A DNA stretch of 64,000 bases from Aegilops tauschii subsp. strangulata (lineage: Eukaryota; Streptophyta; Magnoliopsida; Poales; Poaceae), in NCBI RefSeq assembly GCF_002575655.3, contig NC_053037.3:250761135-250825134 (forward strand), in the 5' to 3' direction. How positions within the stretch are numbered: the first letter of the stretch is position 1; every line of letters begins with the position of its first letter. This document shows positions 50,598 through 61,449 of this stretch, piece after piece. Both the position numbers and the translations under genes were made by a program. The notes under the pieces were generated by a model that did not search any database, had not been told where the DNA came from, and saw nothing but the letters and a program-made list of their open reading frames with translations.

Positions 50598-53500
50598 TCC
50601 CCTCCCCCTTGGGAAAGATCCGACCTCGGATCGAAATCCAAATCACCATGGGAAAGAGATGGTGTCGCCTTGTAGGAGTGGTCGATCACCAAGTTCTCGT
50701 CATCTTTAAGCTCGAAATGGGCACTCTCCAATGTCGCACCATCTTGGGATTCCTTCAAAAGGTGCAAAGACAACAAACACTTGGAAAAACAAATGTGGTT
50801 AGCGTTAGTGCAAAACCAAGCATTCGAGGGGTGATGCACCAAACAAGTGTCGTCATCATGCAAAGCATATGGTGTGACAAGGGATTGTGTCATGGCATGT
50901 AAGCATATGAATTGAGCACAAGCAAAGATCTCATGGGGACAAGTTTGCAAATGTGAGGTAGTGATGCAAATGTGTGTGACAAGAGAAGAAGCATCTACCT
51001 CATGGTGATAGCAATCATGGGCAAAGCGCTCAATAGGTCTATGGTAGGCATAGGAATCATTCACAACACCAAATAAAATGAAGTGTCTAAACACATGGGT
51101 CAAGTGCAAGACAATCCAAGCATAACTTGCATAGGGTGTAGTGAAGATAGTATGGCACTCAACACAATATAAGGAGCAATTGTTCATCATGTGTGAGGCA
51201 ATCAAGTCAATCATGTGACAAGTAATGGGACATGGCATATGTGAAGGAATGACATTGTTGCAACCAAACATTTGATAGGAGCAAGTTATCCAAGAATTGG
51301 ATGCAACACACAAGACATATATATCATGATGCATGGAAGTGTGAAATCGACAAGTCGAAGCAAGATCTCTAACATGTGCGCAATCAAGTAGTCCAACACT
51401 AGGTCTCATGGTGCAAGCAACACAAGTAGTATGATCCTCAATATCCATGCTCAAGAAAGATGTCACCTTGAAGGCGTGTCCTTGTGCATTCTTCACAATG
51501 TCGAAGCACAAGCAAGTGCAATGTAGAATCGTCGTGGTAGAAGGTGGTTCGCTCTCAAGAGCTCGAATTGTCAACTCATGTGAAGTGGAAGTCGACACGT
51601 AGTCCAAGTATCCTACACATGCACACAACAAAACAAAGAACGTATGCGCATGGTAGATAAACACATCATCAATCATGATGGTTCTCTTCTCTTGCACATA
51701 ACCATTAGAAGCACAAGTGCATGAATAATAAGATGCAACAATGGCTATATTCATGACACTAGGTATATGGTGCAAAGAAGGAAGACAAGCATGCTTCACA
51801 AGAACTATGTCAAAATCTCCAAATATATGTGAGAATGCTATGGGGGCAAACTCATTATCAAGACTAAAGGCATAGTTGCGCTCAATACATGGCAAATCAT
51901 TTAGCATGAGGGAGGCAACATATGGAGAGATATGACAAGAAGTAATAACAATCATGTGCAAAGCATGTAGATGGTTGTCATCAACCGCATGAAGTGAGCA
52001 AGTGTGAATCATCGGTGATGCAACAAGGTAAGAAATCATAGTAATCAAGTCGTGCAAACTAGTGGAGCGAAGATGCAACACACTAGAGGAAATCATGGCA
52101 ATCATGTCATGTGAGCAATTAATGGGGATAGGCAATGCACATGACATATTGCAAGCACGAACACAAAGCAAGATCAAAGCATGATCATAAGCATTGGGCA
52201 CAAAGTAAACATGGCAAGAACAAGCAATATCTCCACCAAGCTTGCAAATACACATACAAGTATGAGAATCAATCATCATGTGTAATGCAAAGCATGGGTC
52301 ACAAATGCATGGCAAAGGCATAGTAATGAGCATATCATGCAAGTGAACATGGCAAGATGGGCATAGAATATGTAATTGACAATAACACATAACCATGTGA
52401 GGGTCATGTAGAAGAAATGCTCGAAGACTTCGCGTGAAGAGAGCGGTGGGAAAGGCAATCCATGGGATCCCAAGTCATCATTGCTCTCTAGAGCTCGTTT
52501 TGTCAACTCATGGGATTGCGAGGTTGACAAGTATTCATGGGTACCTACACAAAAGAGACACAAACCAAAGAAGTTGTGCGCATGGTAAATGTACACATCA
52601 TCCATCATGATGTGTATGTGCACGTGTGATTTAGCACAAGATAAGCAATGGTCGAAGAAATTTGATGCATGGTATAAGAACATGTCATCCATCATGAAAG
52701 AATAGTTGTTATGTATAACACGATGGGGATGCAAATTGAGCATACAATTATATGGCACATCAATAGCATTTTTATTCATGGGAAACATATTGTGCACACA
52801 AGTATTGGGATCATGCAATGGATAGGACGGATCAAAATCTCCTAAAATGTATGAGGAAACTATGGGGGTCTCCTCATGAGCAATAATGGAAACATCATAT
52901 GGAGAAAATGGACAACATCCAAAACAATGCATATCCGAAGCTAGTTGGTCATGGCATGGCATATGAGATAAATGATGCAAAGGGAGCATATCAATATCAT
53001 GACAAGAAAAACAAATGCCAATAACCATGGGCTTGTCATCTATGCCATAAGTGCAAATTGGGTTTATCTTGATGGCATATGCATAGTCACTACGAAGAGA
53101 TTGCAAATATGACATATGATTGATCTCATCCATAGCGTATGACAAGTCAAGCGGATTGTCAAACATGATGTGACCTAGAGAATTGTCACAAGAAATCCTA
53201 TGTAACATGGCATCACAACTAATAGACTCGACATGAGAATCATCATACTCATCATAAATGGGCAATGAATCATCACATAGGAAAGTCGCACTAGCATGAA
53301 GCATGGTAATAGGTTGATCAACATCATGCAAGCAATCAATGTCAAGAATGTCCACTAGTGGGACTAGAGCATCACCTTCACCTTTGTTACCTATGTCATT
53401 CCACTCATGTAGTGTAGGTGAGGTGGTAAAGACCAAATGGTGGTCATCTTCATCTTGATGGAACCATGTGGGGGGTGCATCATATTCCACCATGGCCATC

Positions 53501-55016
53501 GTCTTGTCCAAAGGAAGGACGTAGTCGTCGCGAATCGGCGCGTCATCATATATGGGACCTAGCACCAAATGAGAAGACACAATAGAGGTAGAGGTTAAGT
53601 TGTTAGAAATCGAAATGGTCTCACATGCCCTATCAACTATCACACTCTCTCTATGTGGTGGTTCACTCACTCCCTCAAAATAGGTGCACTCAAAGTCACA
53701 TATGGTGGAGTCACTCATCTCACTCAAGTGGTGGGGGTTGTGGCTCTCCTCACATGGGAATTGTGGCAACACATCATATATGTGGCTAGTGGTGCAGTCA
53801 CTCTCACTCTCAATATGGTCGCTAAAGTCACTCAAGTCATCATACGTCGCCGTGGTCGAAGTGAAATACTCAACCATCTCATCACAGTCGCAATGGATGA
53901 AGGCCGAAGATGGCACATCATCACTCTCGCCTCCTAAGATGGAAGCATCATCCTTGCTTGTCACCATGTCACACGCCTCCAAAGCTTGGTCCTTGAAGGT
54001 CTCCGTAGTCGTACTCGTCGCCGCACCATCTTGAAAAAGAGTCATGGAGGACTCGGCATCATCAATGCCACAAAGAGGGATGGCGGTGAAGTCGAACTTG
54101 GGAGCATCGTCTTGGAGCTCATCGGGCTTGGACATCTTGGTGGTACTATCCTCATGCTCGCCTTCTTGGAGCTTGGTCTTCGAGAAGTGTGCTTGGGGTG
54201 GAGAAGCCTTGGCCTTCATGAGTTCTTGTTCCGCCTTGAGAGCACCAATGTAGATGTCGTCGAGGGACTTGTAGTTCTCGAGGAAGATCATCTTGGAGAT
54301 GTCGTTGTGCAATCCCATCATGAAGTGGAACCTCATCGACATGGGGTCGTCCACGCCGGCTCGTCGCAAGGGAATCTTCATCTCCTTGAAGTACTCATCG
54401 ATGGACTTGGATCCTTGGATGGTGTTCTCCAATTGGCGTAGAAGTTGTTCCGTGTAGGTTGGAGGCACAAACTCTCGCCGCAAAGCTTTCTTCGTCTTGG
54501 GCCAACTCATGTCGTAGCTCTCCGAAGGTGTGTGAAGCCACCATGTGTACGCGTAGTCGTGGAAGTTCCTTGTGGCGCACTTCACTTGATCTTCGGGATG
54601 AACTTGATGTAGCTTGAGGTAGTCGTCCATGAGGTGCTCCCACTCGAGATACTCCTCGGGTTCTTGAGTTCCATAGAAAGGAATCTCGTGGTCGGTGTCG
54701 AGGTCGTAGTAGCTCGTGGAAGTCACGAACTTGAGCTTGGGGAGCTTCTCTTGAGAATAGTCTTGAGGTGCTTGTTGGCGAAGATGCCGTATGTCCGTAG
54801 GCGAAGATGCCTTGAAGTCGCTTAGCGAAGATGCCAAGGGAGATGGTGAAGTCGTTGAGCGGTTGTTGGTGTTGAGCTCATGACCTTCACGTTCTTGGTG
54901 GTGATGGTGTCGATGCCGATGTGATCTTGCCGGAGATGGTAGCTCGGAAGCATGTGCTCTTGAGCGCCTTCTCGAAGATGAGGAAGATCGCTTGTAGGAC
55001 TTGATGAGGGCTTTGA
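50018..55016 (-). pseudogene. Element D1 Gag plus very long unknown ORF, one frameshift, 5' part split off by element G
   Basis: The ORF starts at 59396, is interrupted by G (55017-59285) after AQMEEIK, and continues at 55016. Gag domain: PFYGTQEPEEYLEWEHLMDD, TWWLHTPSE, REFVPPTYTEQLLRQLENT, FMMGLHNDISKM. No zinc knuckle, protease, RT or integrase. The unknown remainder, over 1200 residues, is acidic then Cys/His-rich, with repeats: SPYDVS...SYILGDFD versus SPYVAS...SHIFGDFD, and MMDDMFLYHAS, MMDDVYIYHAH and MIDDVFIYHAH, the last two followed by STSxSHELTxRALES. One frameshift lies near 52430. The C-terminus crosses the PPT and U3. It may be a Gag-fused accessory protein of a non-autonomous element; no known family was recognised. 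Confidence 0.75.
50598..50611 (-). other. Element D1 polypurine tract
   Basis: CAAGGGGGAGGGGA on the minus strand next to the shared LTR. Confidence 0.88.
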
Positions 55017-55998
55017 TGATAGAGGCGAGGGTGTCCCGATCTTTCGATGAGATGATAACTATCGATTTGGTGGAGACGACTTTGACGATCCGACTACAAA
55101 CGTGCACGACGTTGCGCCTTATCAATCGCTAAACCAATCTCCTGAGGTTACTGACGATGCCGGAAGCACGATCAGCCTGACCACGAAGGTCTATTCCTGC
55201 AAGCAATCGAAGAACGAGCAAGAATATGATAATGCAATCTGAATATTGCGAATATATATGAAGTACTGATAGTGGTGGGAATCCGTAAGCGGTCTTGTTC
55301 TGGTCGTTGGACACAAACGAAGTACACGAAGTTGCAATGGCTAACTTTTAACTAAACAAATTCCAAGGAAAAAGCTACTAGATGGATCTACTTATATAGG
55401 AGCAAGGGGTGGTGGCCAAGGAGGTGGGAGGACGTCCCAAGGCAGCCTAAAACCAACCCTAGGTCGTACAAGGCTCATGGGCCCAAGTGGAGGTGATGCA
55501 ACACCTTTGGACTTGTAGTTTGACTCGGATTCTGGTGCAACGTCAGATTGTTTCGACCATAACTCAATGCTCCGGACGAATTTAAAGGTGAATCCAATTG
55601 GGTTGGAAAGAGCACGAAATCTAGTTTCCAACCAAAAAAGAATCACCCAATTCGGAGTCCGTATGAAAAGGTTGTTGGCGTTTTGAGTCAGGTATGTCTG
55701 TGCAGTCCGAATCTGAATCCAGAACGTGAGAGACTTGGACTCTATCTTCTCTTGGCCCAAAAGTGACGTGAGAGGACTTTTTGAACAGAACCTAAACTTC
55801 TCCTTTTGCCTTATCTTCATATGTGGATTGTACAAATGTCCCATACACCTGCAATTAGACAAAACACAAAAGTGTGTGAAGTATTTTTGTTCTGGATAAC
55901 ATAAATAGATTATTGAATAGTTTGCACTAGAAATCACCTGACAAATATCCATGTATGCAATATTTTTGGTCGTATCCAAGGTAGTAATGTCCTCATCA
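55017..55998 (-). repeat. Element G 3' LTR
   Basis: 982 bp, TG/CA ends; the U3 frame is open to a stop at 55394-55392 inside the TATA box. Confidence 0.95.
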
Positions 55999-57395
55999 TC
56001 CTCCCCTTCTTGAAAACAAAGCCGTCCTCGGCGTTGCTTAATCTGAAATGTGGCTAACAAAAGAGACAAGGTGTACATGTTGTATATGTATATGTCATCC
56101 ATTTTTACTTCCCGTGGATTTTGCACATATGACACATGTATACATGAGTAACTTTCATAGTTAATAAAATATAAAGCCAAAATATTATCACAAGAAGTAG
56201 AAGGCATGAAAGTATTGCAACTCAGTTTGCACATATAAGTGAAGCTCTTATTCATATGAAAAGATTGACAATATTCATCATTAAACCATCCCAACATTGA
56301 TGAACCATCACCAAGATTAGAGGTCATATCAAAATGATTAAACATTGGCACAATTATTTTCAAACATATTTGATCCAAATCTGATTTATTCCCTGATTCA
56401 CTTGATTCTTTTGCATCGATAATTAATTCAATGGGCTCACTCAAAATTGTTTGATCACATGGCAAAGTCAAATCATCAACATAGTCCTCTAAGGTAGCTG
56501 GTGTGATCAAAGTAGTGGGTAGCTCACCGCATGGTGCACTTAAATTGACAAGACATTCATCATACTCATGTGGAAGTGGAAGATTAGTACCTTTGTCATT
56601 ACCTCTTATGATTAACTCAGATGAGGTAGGCACTCTCGGTGATGATGTGTCACATGGTGGAGGTGATGTAGTCCTCACAACAACGGATGTGGTTGTCATA
56701 GTATGCTTAGTAGTTGAAGGGACAACCGTATCAACTCTTGGAATGTGCATCTCGCGCTTGTTCTCCTTGTGCGCAACACGTCGTTTTATTTCCTGTTCAG
56801 CTTTGCAAGCAAGATGAAACAAATGGTCCATAGGATAATACTCTTCATGTATTAGTATCTCCTGAATGTCACGATTTAATCCTCCCCAAAATCTATCCAT
56901 AAAATCTTCTTCACTTTCTTCTAAAGAGGAATGCAGCAAGGTAGTTTGTAAAGTATCATAATATTTCGTTACGGTGTCACTACCTTGTTTTAAATGTTGC
57001 AACTTTGTAATCATGTCACGAGTATAATAAGCGGGAACGAATGTATGTCGCATGGCAAGTTTCAAATCATCCCAAGTAGTAGGTATATCATTAGGGTGTA
57101 ACCGACAATATTCACTCCACCAAACTACAGCATAACCAGTGAAAGAACCAACCGCAACCTTAACTTTTCTACGTACATCAAAATTATTGGAAGCAAATAT
57201 ATTATTTAGGTCAAACTCCCATTCAATATATAAAGCAGGTCTAAAACGGCCATTAAATGGTGGTATAGAAACATTAACCTGATCATGTGCATTTGGATGT
57301 TTGTGCACCTCTCATGACGGTTGTGGTATTTGCATAGGTGATGGCACATCTCCCACGATCGACAAACCCCATGAATTGACTCTAGATCCTGTCAT
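55392..57395 (-). CDS. Element G Gag plus unrecognised C-terminal module, one in-frame stop
   Basis: ATG at 57395 (MTGSRVNSWG). A TGA at 57314-57312 interrupts it near the start; the frame is then open for 638 codons. Gag domain: VSIPPFNGRFRPALYIEWEF, VVWWSEYCRLHPND, FVPAYYTRDMITKLQHLKQG, FWGGLNRDIQEI. No zinc knuckle. After a Thr/Ser/Pro-rich linker comes the C-terminal module nearly identical to A's from MFNHFDMTSNLGD on (FNDEYCQSFHMNKSFTYMC, KMDDIYIYNMYTL), the [10 protein letters not shown] tail and the U3-encoded extension. Compared with A, a stretch after NLGD is shorter. The module's function is unknown. Confidence 0.75.
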
Positions 57396-58303
57396 GATTA
57401 GTAGAAACAAGAAACAAAATTCAAGAATAATGTTCCTATGAACTACTAGGATGTGGTGGTAAAGCGCTCACAGTAAAGCAAATATCAATATCTTACAAGT
57501 TCTTACCAAGCAGCAGGTGGTGACAGGCAACCAGCGGTGTCAAATAACTCCAAAGATTGAGTAAAGCGATTGCCAGGGGAACGTACGTATACACGGTGTA
57601 GAAATATGTAGAGCTGGGTTGGCTATATATGGTAGCAAAATATTAGCAATAATCAATTCAGAGATGCAATGTTGAATAAACGCTCAACGACGGTACTGTG
57701 CTGGTCCTAGGCTAGACCGGACTAGAGACGCGAGCCTAAAACACTAATGAGGTCACGGCGTAGCACAACTAGCATCAACGAAGGATACTAAGTAGCTCTG
57801 GACAGCAAGATATAAGTGAAGATCACAACGGCAGTAAAGATAATGATGAAAAACAACTGCCAAGCAGGATATACAACAACTCTCTCCAACTTTCCTCTTG
57901 AAAAGTTTGTGCCAATTTTCTGATAATTTTTTTCAAAGAATGATACTAACTCAAGCTTTCCAATGCAAAAAGAATCACTCAATTCCGAGTTGATATGAGG
58001 AGTGAAAGAATTCTGAAACTGGCTTGAAAAACTGGAATAAGTTGTGTCCGCGAACTTCGGAGGGCAAAAAGACCTATTTAGAAGACGATTTTGAGGTGTC
58101 AAATATTGAACTAGTCTCTGCAACTATTTAGATGCGGCTCGTCGCTATCTTTCATTTGAGTACTCGCGGAGTCAATACGGACTTCGTATGAGGAAGGTAT
58201 GCCTGTTTTACTAAACAGTGCACAAAACAGATTCCAACCGAATTCAACTACGAGATTGAGTCTAGATAGAGCCGAATTTTGTTTTTTTTGCTCTGATACC
58301 ACT
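57396..58303 (-). other. Element G leader (5' UTR)
   Basis: 0.9 kb with the block conserved in A and E (about 57660-57748) and the donor-like GGTAAGAACT near 57500. No ORF. PBS at 58290-58301. Confidence 0.75.
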
Positions 58304-59285
58304 TGATAGAGGCGAGGGTGTCCCGATCTTTCGATGAGATGTTAACTATCGATTTGTTTGAGACGACTTTGACGATCCGACTACAAACGTGCACGACGTT
58401 GCGCCTTATCAATCGCTAAACCAATCTCCTGAGGTTACTGACGATGCCGGAAGCACGATCAGCCTGACCACGAAGGTCTATTCCTGCAAGCAATCGAAGA
58501 ACGAGCAAGAATATGATAATGCAATCTGAATATTGCGAATATATATGAAGTATTGATAATGGTGGGAATCCGTAAGCGGTCTTGGTCTGGTCGTTGGATA
58601 CAAACGAAGTACACGAAGTTGCAATGGCTAACTTTTAATTAAACAAATTCCAAGGAAAAAGCTACTAGATGGATCTACTTATATAGGAGCAAGGGGTGGC
58701 GGCCAAGGAGGTGGGAGGATGTCCCAAGGCAGCCTAAAACCAACCCTAGGTCGTACAAGGCTCATGGGCCCAAGTGGAGGTGATGCAACACCTTTGGACT
58801 TGTAGTTTGACTCGGATTCTGGTGCAACGTCAGATTGTTTCGACCATAACTCAATGCTCCGGACGAATTTAAAGGTGAATCCAATTAGGTTGGAAAGAGC
58901 ACGAAATCTAGTTTCCAACAAAAAAAGAATCACCCAATTCGGAGTCCGTATGAAAAGGTTGTTGGCGTTTTGAGTCAGGTATGTCTGTGCAGTCCGAATC
59001 TGAATCCAGAACGTGAGAGACTTGGACTCTATCTTCTCTTGGCCCAAAAGTGACGTGATAGGACTTTTTGAAGAGAACCTAAACTTCTCCTTTTGCCTTA
59101 TCTTCATATGTGGATTGTACAAATGTCCCATACACCTGCAATTAGACAAAACACAAAAGTGTGTGAAGTATTTTTGTTCTGGATAACATAAATAGATTAT
59201 TGAATAGTTTGCACTAGAAATCACCTGACAAATATGCATGTATGCAATATTTTTGGTCGTATCCAAGGTAGTCATGTCCTCATCA
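58304..59285 (-). repeat. Element G 5' LTR
   Basis: 982 bp; few differences from the 3' LTR. The open U3 frame ends at 58679 in the TATA box. Confidence 0.95.
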
Positions 59286-59396
59286 TTTGATCTCCTCCAT
59301 TTGAGCATTTATCTTGGCTCCGTTGGAGTTGTTCGTGGCATCGAACTCGTTGTTGTTGTTGTTGTAGACCGAGGGTGAAATGCCTTGCCTATCCAT
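59286..59396 (-). pseudogene. Element D1 Gag N-terminus, cut off by element G
   Basis: ATG at 59396 (MDRQGISPSVY), five Asn, then NEFDATNNSNGAKINAQMEE before G begins. In frame with the D1 ORF resuming at 55016. Confidence 0.85.
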
Positions 59397-60531
59397 CACA
59401 AGACTCAAGTAGAGGTGAGTAGGAAATGAGATAAACAATACCAAGTTACCTTTTCCCAAAGTTGAGGATGTATCCCGTTTCACTCAACGTGAGATGAAAG
59501 AATAGTGGAATTGGTACCGAACTTGTTCACTCACACCTATCAAGTAAAGCTTATGGAGTAGCTTGGTGAGGATAGTGGCACAAAAATTTAATGCAAAATG
59601 TTAGCAAGAGTCAATAATGTTGAAAGAGATTCACAAATTTGCAAGTGAAACAAGTAGACCAATAGCAATGAATGGCACACGGGAACGGACACATGGATAG
59701 ATAAATGGGGCCGTGCAACCAAGGAATGAGCACAAAATGTGGAATCCACGGAAAACGCTCGTGTTGCACAACTCAAGAGAGACGCTAGCACGATTGCTCA
59801 ATAGGCGGATACGACACTTGTGCACAACCTATGATATGCAAAATGGATAAACTTCTATCCCAAGTATGCTATGTATGTATGGTTCCCGGTGTTCGCTCAA
59901 GATGATCCAAGATGATCGGATATGACAATCTTATATGCAATGTGGTATGATGCTATGGCACTTGCTTACAAGCTTCTTTGCTCTTTCTCTTTTTGCTTAA
60001 AAGCTTATTCTCTTTTTTTTGTATGGCCACTTTGCGAAATGCACAAACCAAGATAGCAATTGTGTATATGCGGGAACAACTTTTGGCACACGAGATGATA
60101 TGATACCAATATGATATGGTATGTATGCAATGGGAGGTGTAGACCAATGATCACTAATGTGCACAAGTAACGTTGCCGGCAATACTCAAATGGCTAGTCT
60201 CGATAGGCAAGGGACACAAAATGGGCTAGGGTTTATCAATGCAATTGCAAGGAGAACGTACAATGATTGGATACCACTATAACAAGATGATATAGAGGTT
60301 ACCGTCAATGGCGATGATGAGTGGCGGTGTTCTTGATGTAGACACCAAGATGATGGATACCCGTCCCTAATTAGCCGAAACACCTTAGGAAACGGAAAAA
60401 CCGCGAACTCAAAATCTCAAATGTCAAAATGGTGGTAGCGGGAATGCGGTGGTGGTTGCGGAAGTATTGGTGGAAACCCGATCAAAATGGGTTAAGGTGG
60501 CGGAAGAGTATGATGGGCTATACACGGTGTC
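59397..60531 (-). other. Element D1 leader (5' UTR), truncated by element F
   Basis: Almost identical to 47521-48655 of D2, including the first stem-loop (60361-60395). It ends at ggtgtc where F's LTR starts. No ORF. Confidence 0.85.
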
Positions 60532-61449
60532 TGATAGAGGCAAAGGTGTCCCGCCTTTCGATGAGATGATGGATATCGCTTTGGTGGAAGTCGACTTTGA
60601 CGATCCGACTACGAACGTGCGAGGACGTCGCGCCTTAGCAATCGCTAAACCAACTCCGAGAGGTTATCGACCACGCCGGAGCACGATCAACCTGACCACG
60701 AGGGTCTGTTTCCTGCGAGCAAACGAAGAACAAGCAAGAAGCTGAGATTGCAATCTGGATATTGCGAATATAAGATGAAAGATTTATTGATCAAGGTGGA
60801 GTTCTGTGACGCCTTTGTCTGGTCGCTGAACACAAACGAAGTACGCGAAGTTGCAGCTATGGCGAACTTTTAATCTAAACAAAACCCAAAGTCTAAACGA
60901 CGCCCTAAGGGCTGTATATATGGAGGAAGAGGGGGGGAATTTCGTGGCCCTTGAGGAAGGGGTCCGAAACCAACCCTATCTCTTGTTTCCCCACACATAC
61001 GGACTCTAAAAACAGCCTATACTCAAGTATTTCGAAATTACATGGGCCTGGCCCAATAATAAGGTGACGCATCACCTAGAATAGCCTCTGGACGAAAGTT
61101 ATGAAGTAGCATCTTGTATATTTTGTCCAAGGCTTCATGCACGCATTATGGTGGCTTCAACGTCCTGAAATCATCACTTGTAACTCCGTTCTTGTTCCCC
61201 ATGCGCATGCCATCATCTCCATGCTTGTTCTTGCTCCAATGTTCATCCTTCTCAAAGCTAGGCCCTTCATTTGTAAGCAAAACAAATGTATCCAATTTAG
61301 GCAGCATCATATTCTCATGAACATTAGAATCATTACCAAGAAACGAAAGTACCTGGTAATTTAATTGGCGTGCGCGAGCTCTAGTGATTGGTCCAGTATG
61401 TATAGCAGTAGGGGCTGTGGGTGTAACAATGGTATTGATGTCCTCATCA
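60532..61449 (-). repeat. Element F 3' LTR
   Basis: 918 bp, same family as 39808-40724, TG/CA ends, TATA at about 60914-60920. Confidence 0.93.

Larger units (their letters stand above)
55017..59285 (-). mobile_element. Element G: complete non-autonomous element of the A family
   Basis: LTRs 55017-55998 and 58304-59285 (both 982 bp), target duplication tttga at 55012-55016 and 59286-59290, PBS TGGTATCAGAGC (58290-58301) and PPT (55999-56011). The 2.3-kb interior holds one gag-like ORF and no pol. It is closely related to A in LTR, leader and C-terminal module, but its Gag part is different, and it lacks the ~500-bp pyrimidine-rich part of A's leader. It sits in D1 gag. Confidence 0.94.
49641..60531 (-). 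mobile_element. Element D1: non-autonomous gypsy-like element, interrupted by G, 5' end beyond element F
   Basis: 3' LTR 49641-50597, PPT 50598-50611, interior 50612-55016 and 59286-59396 (ORF), leader 59397-60531. At 60532 the family-3 LTR of element F begins, so D1's PBS and 5' LTR lie beyond F and outside the window. Its leader is almost identical to D2's (one difference noted: 48388 versus 60258). Confidence 0.88.
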
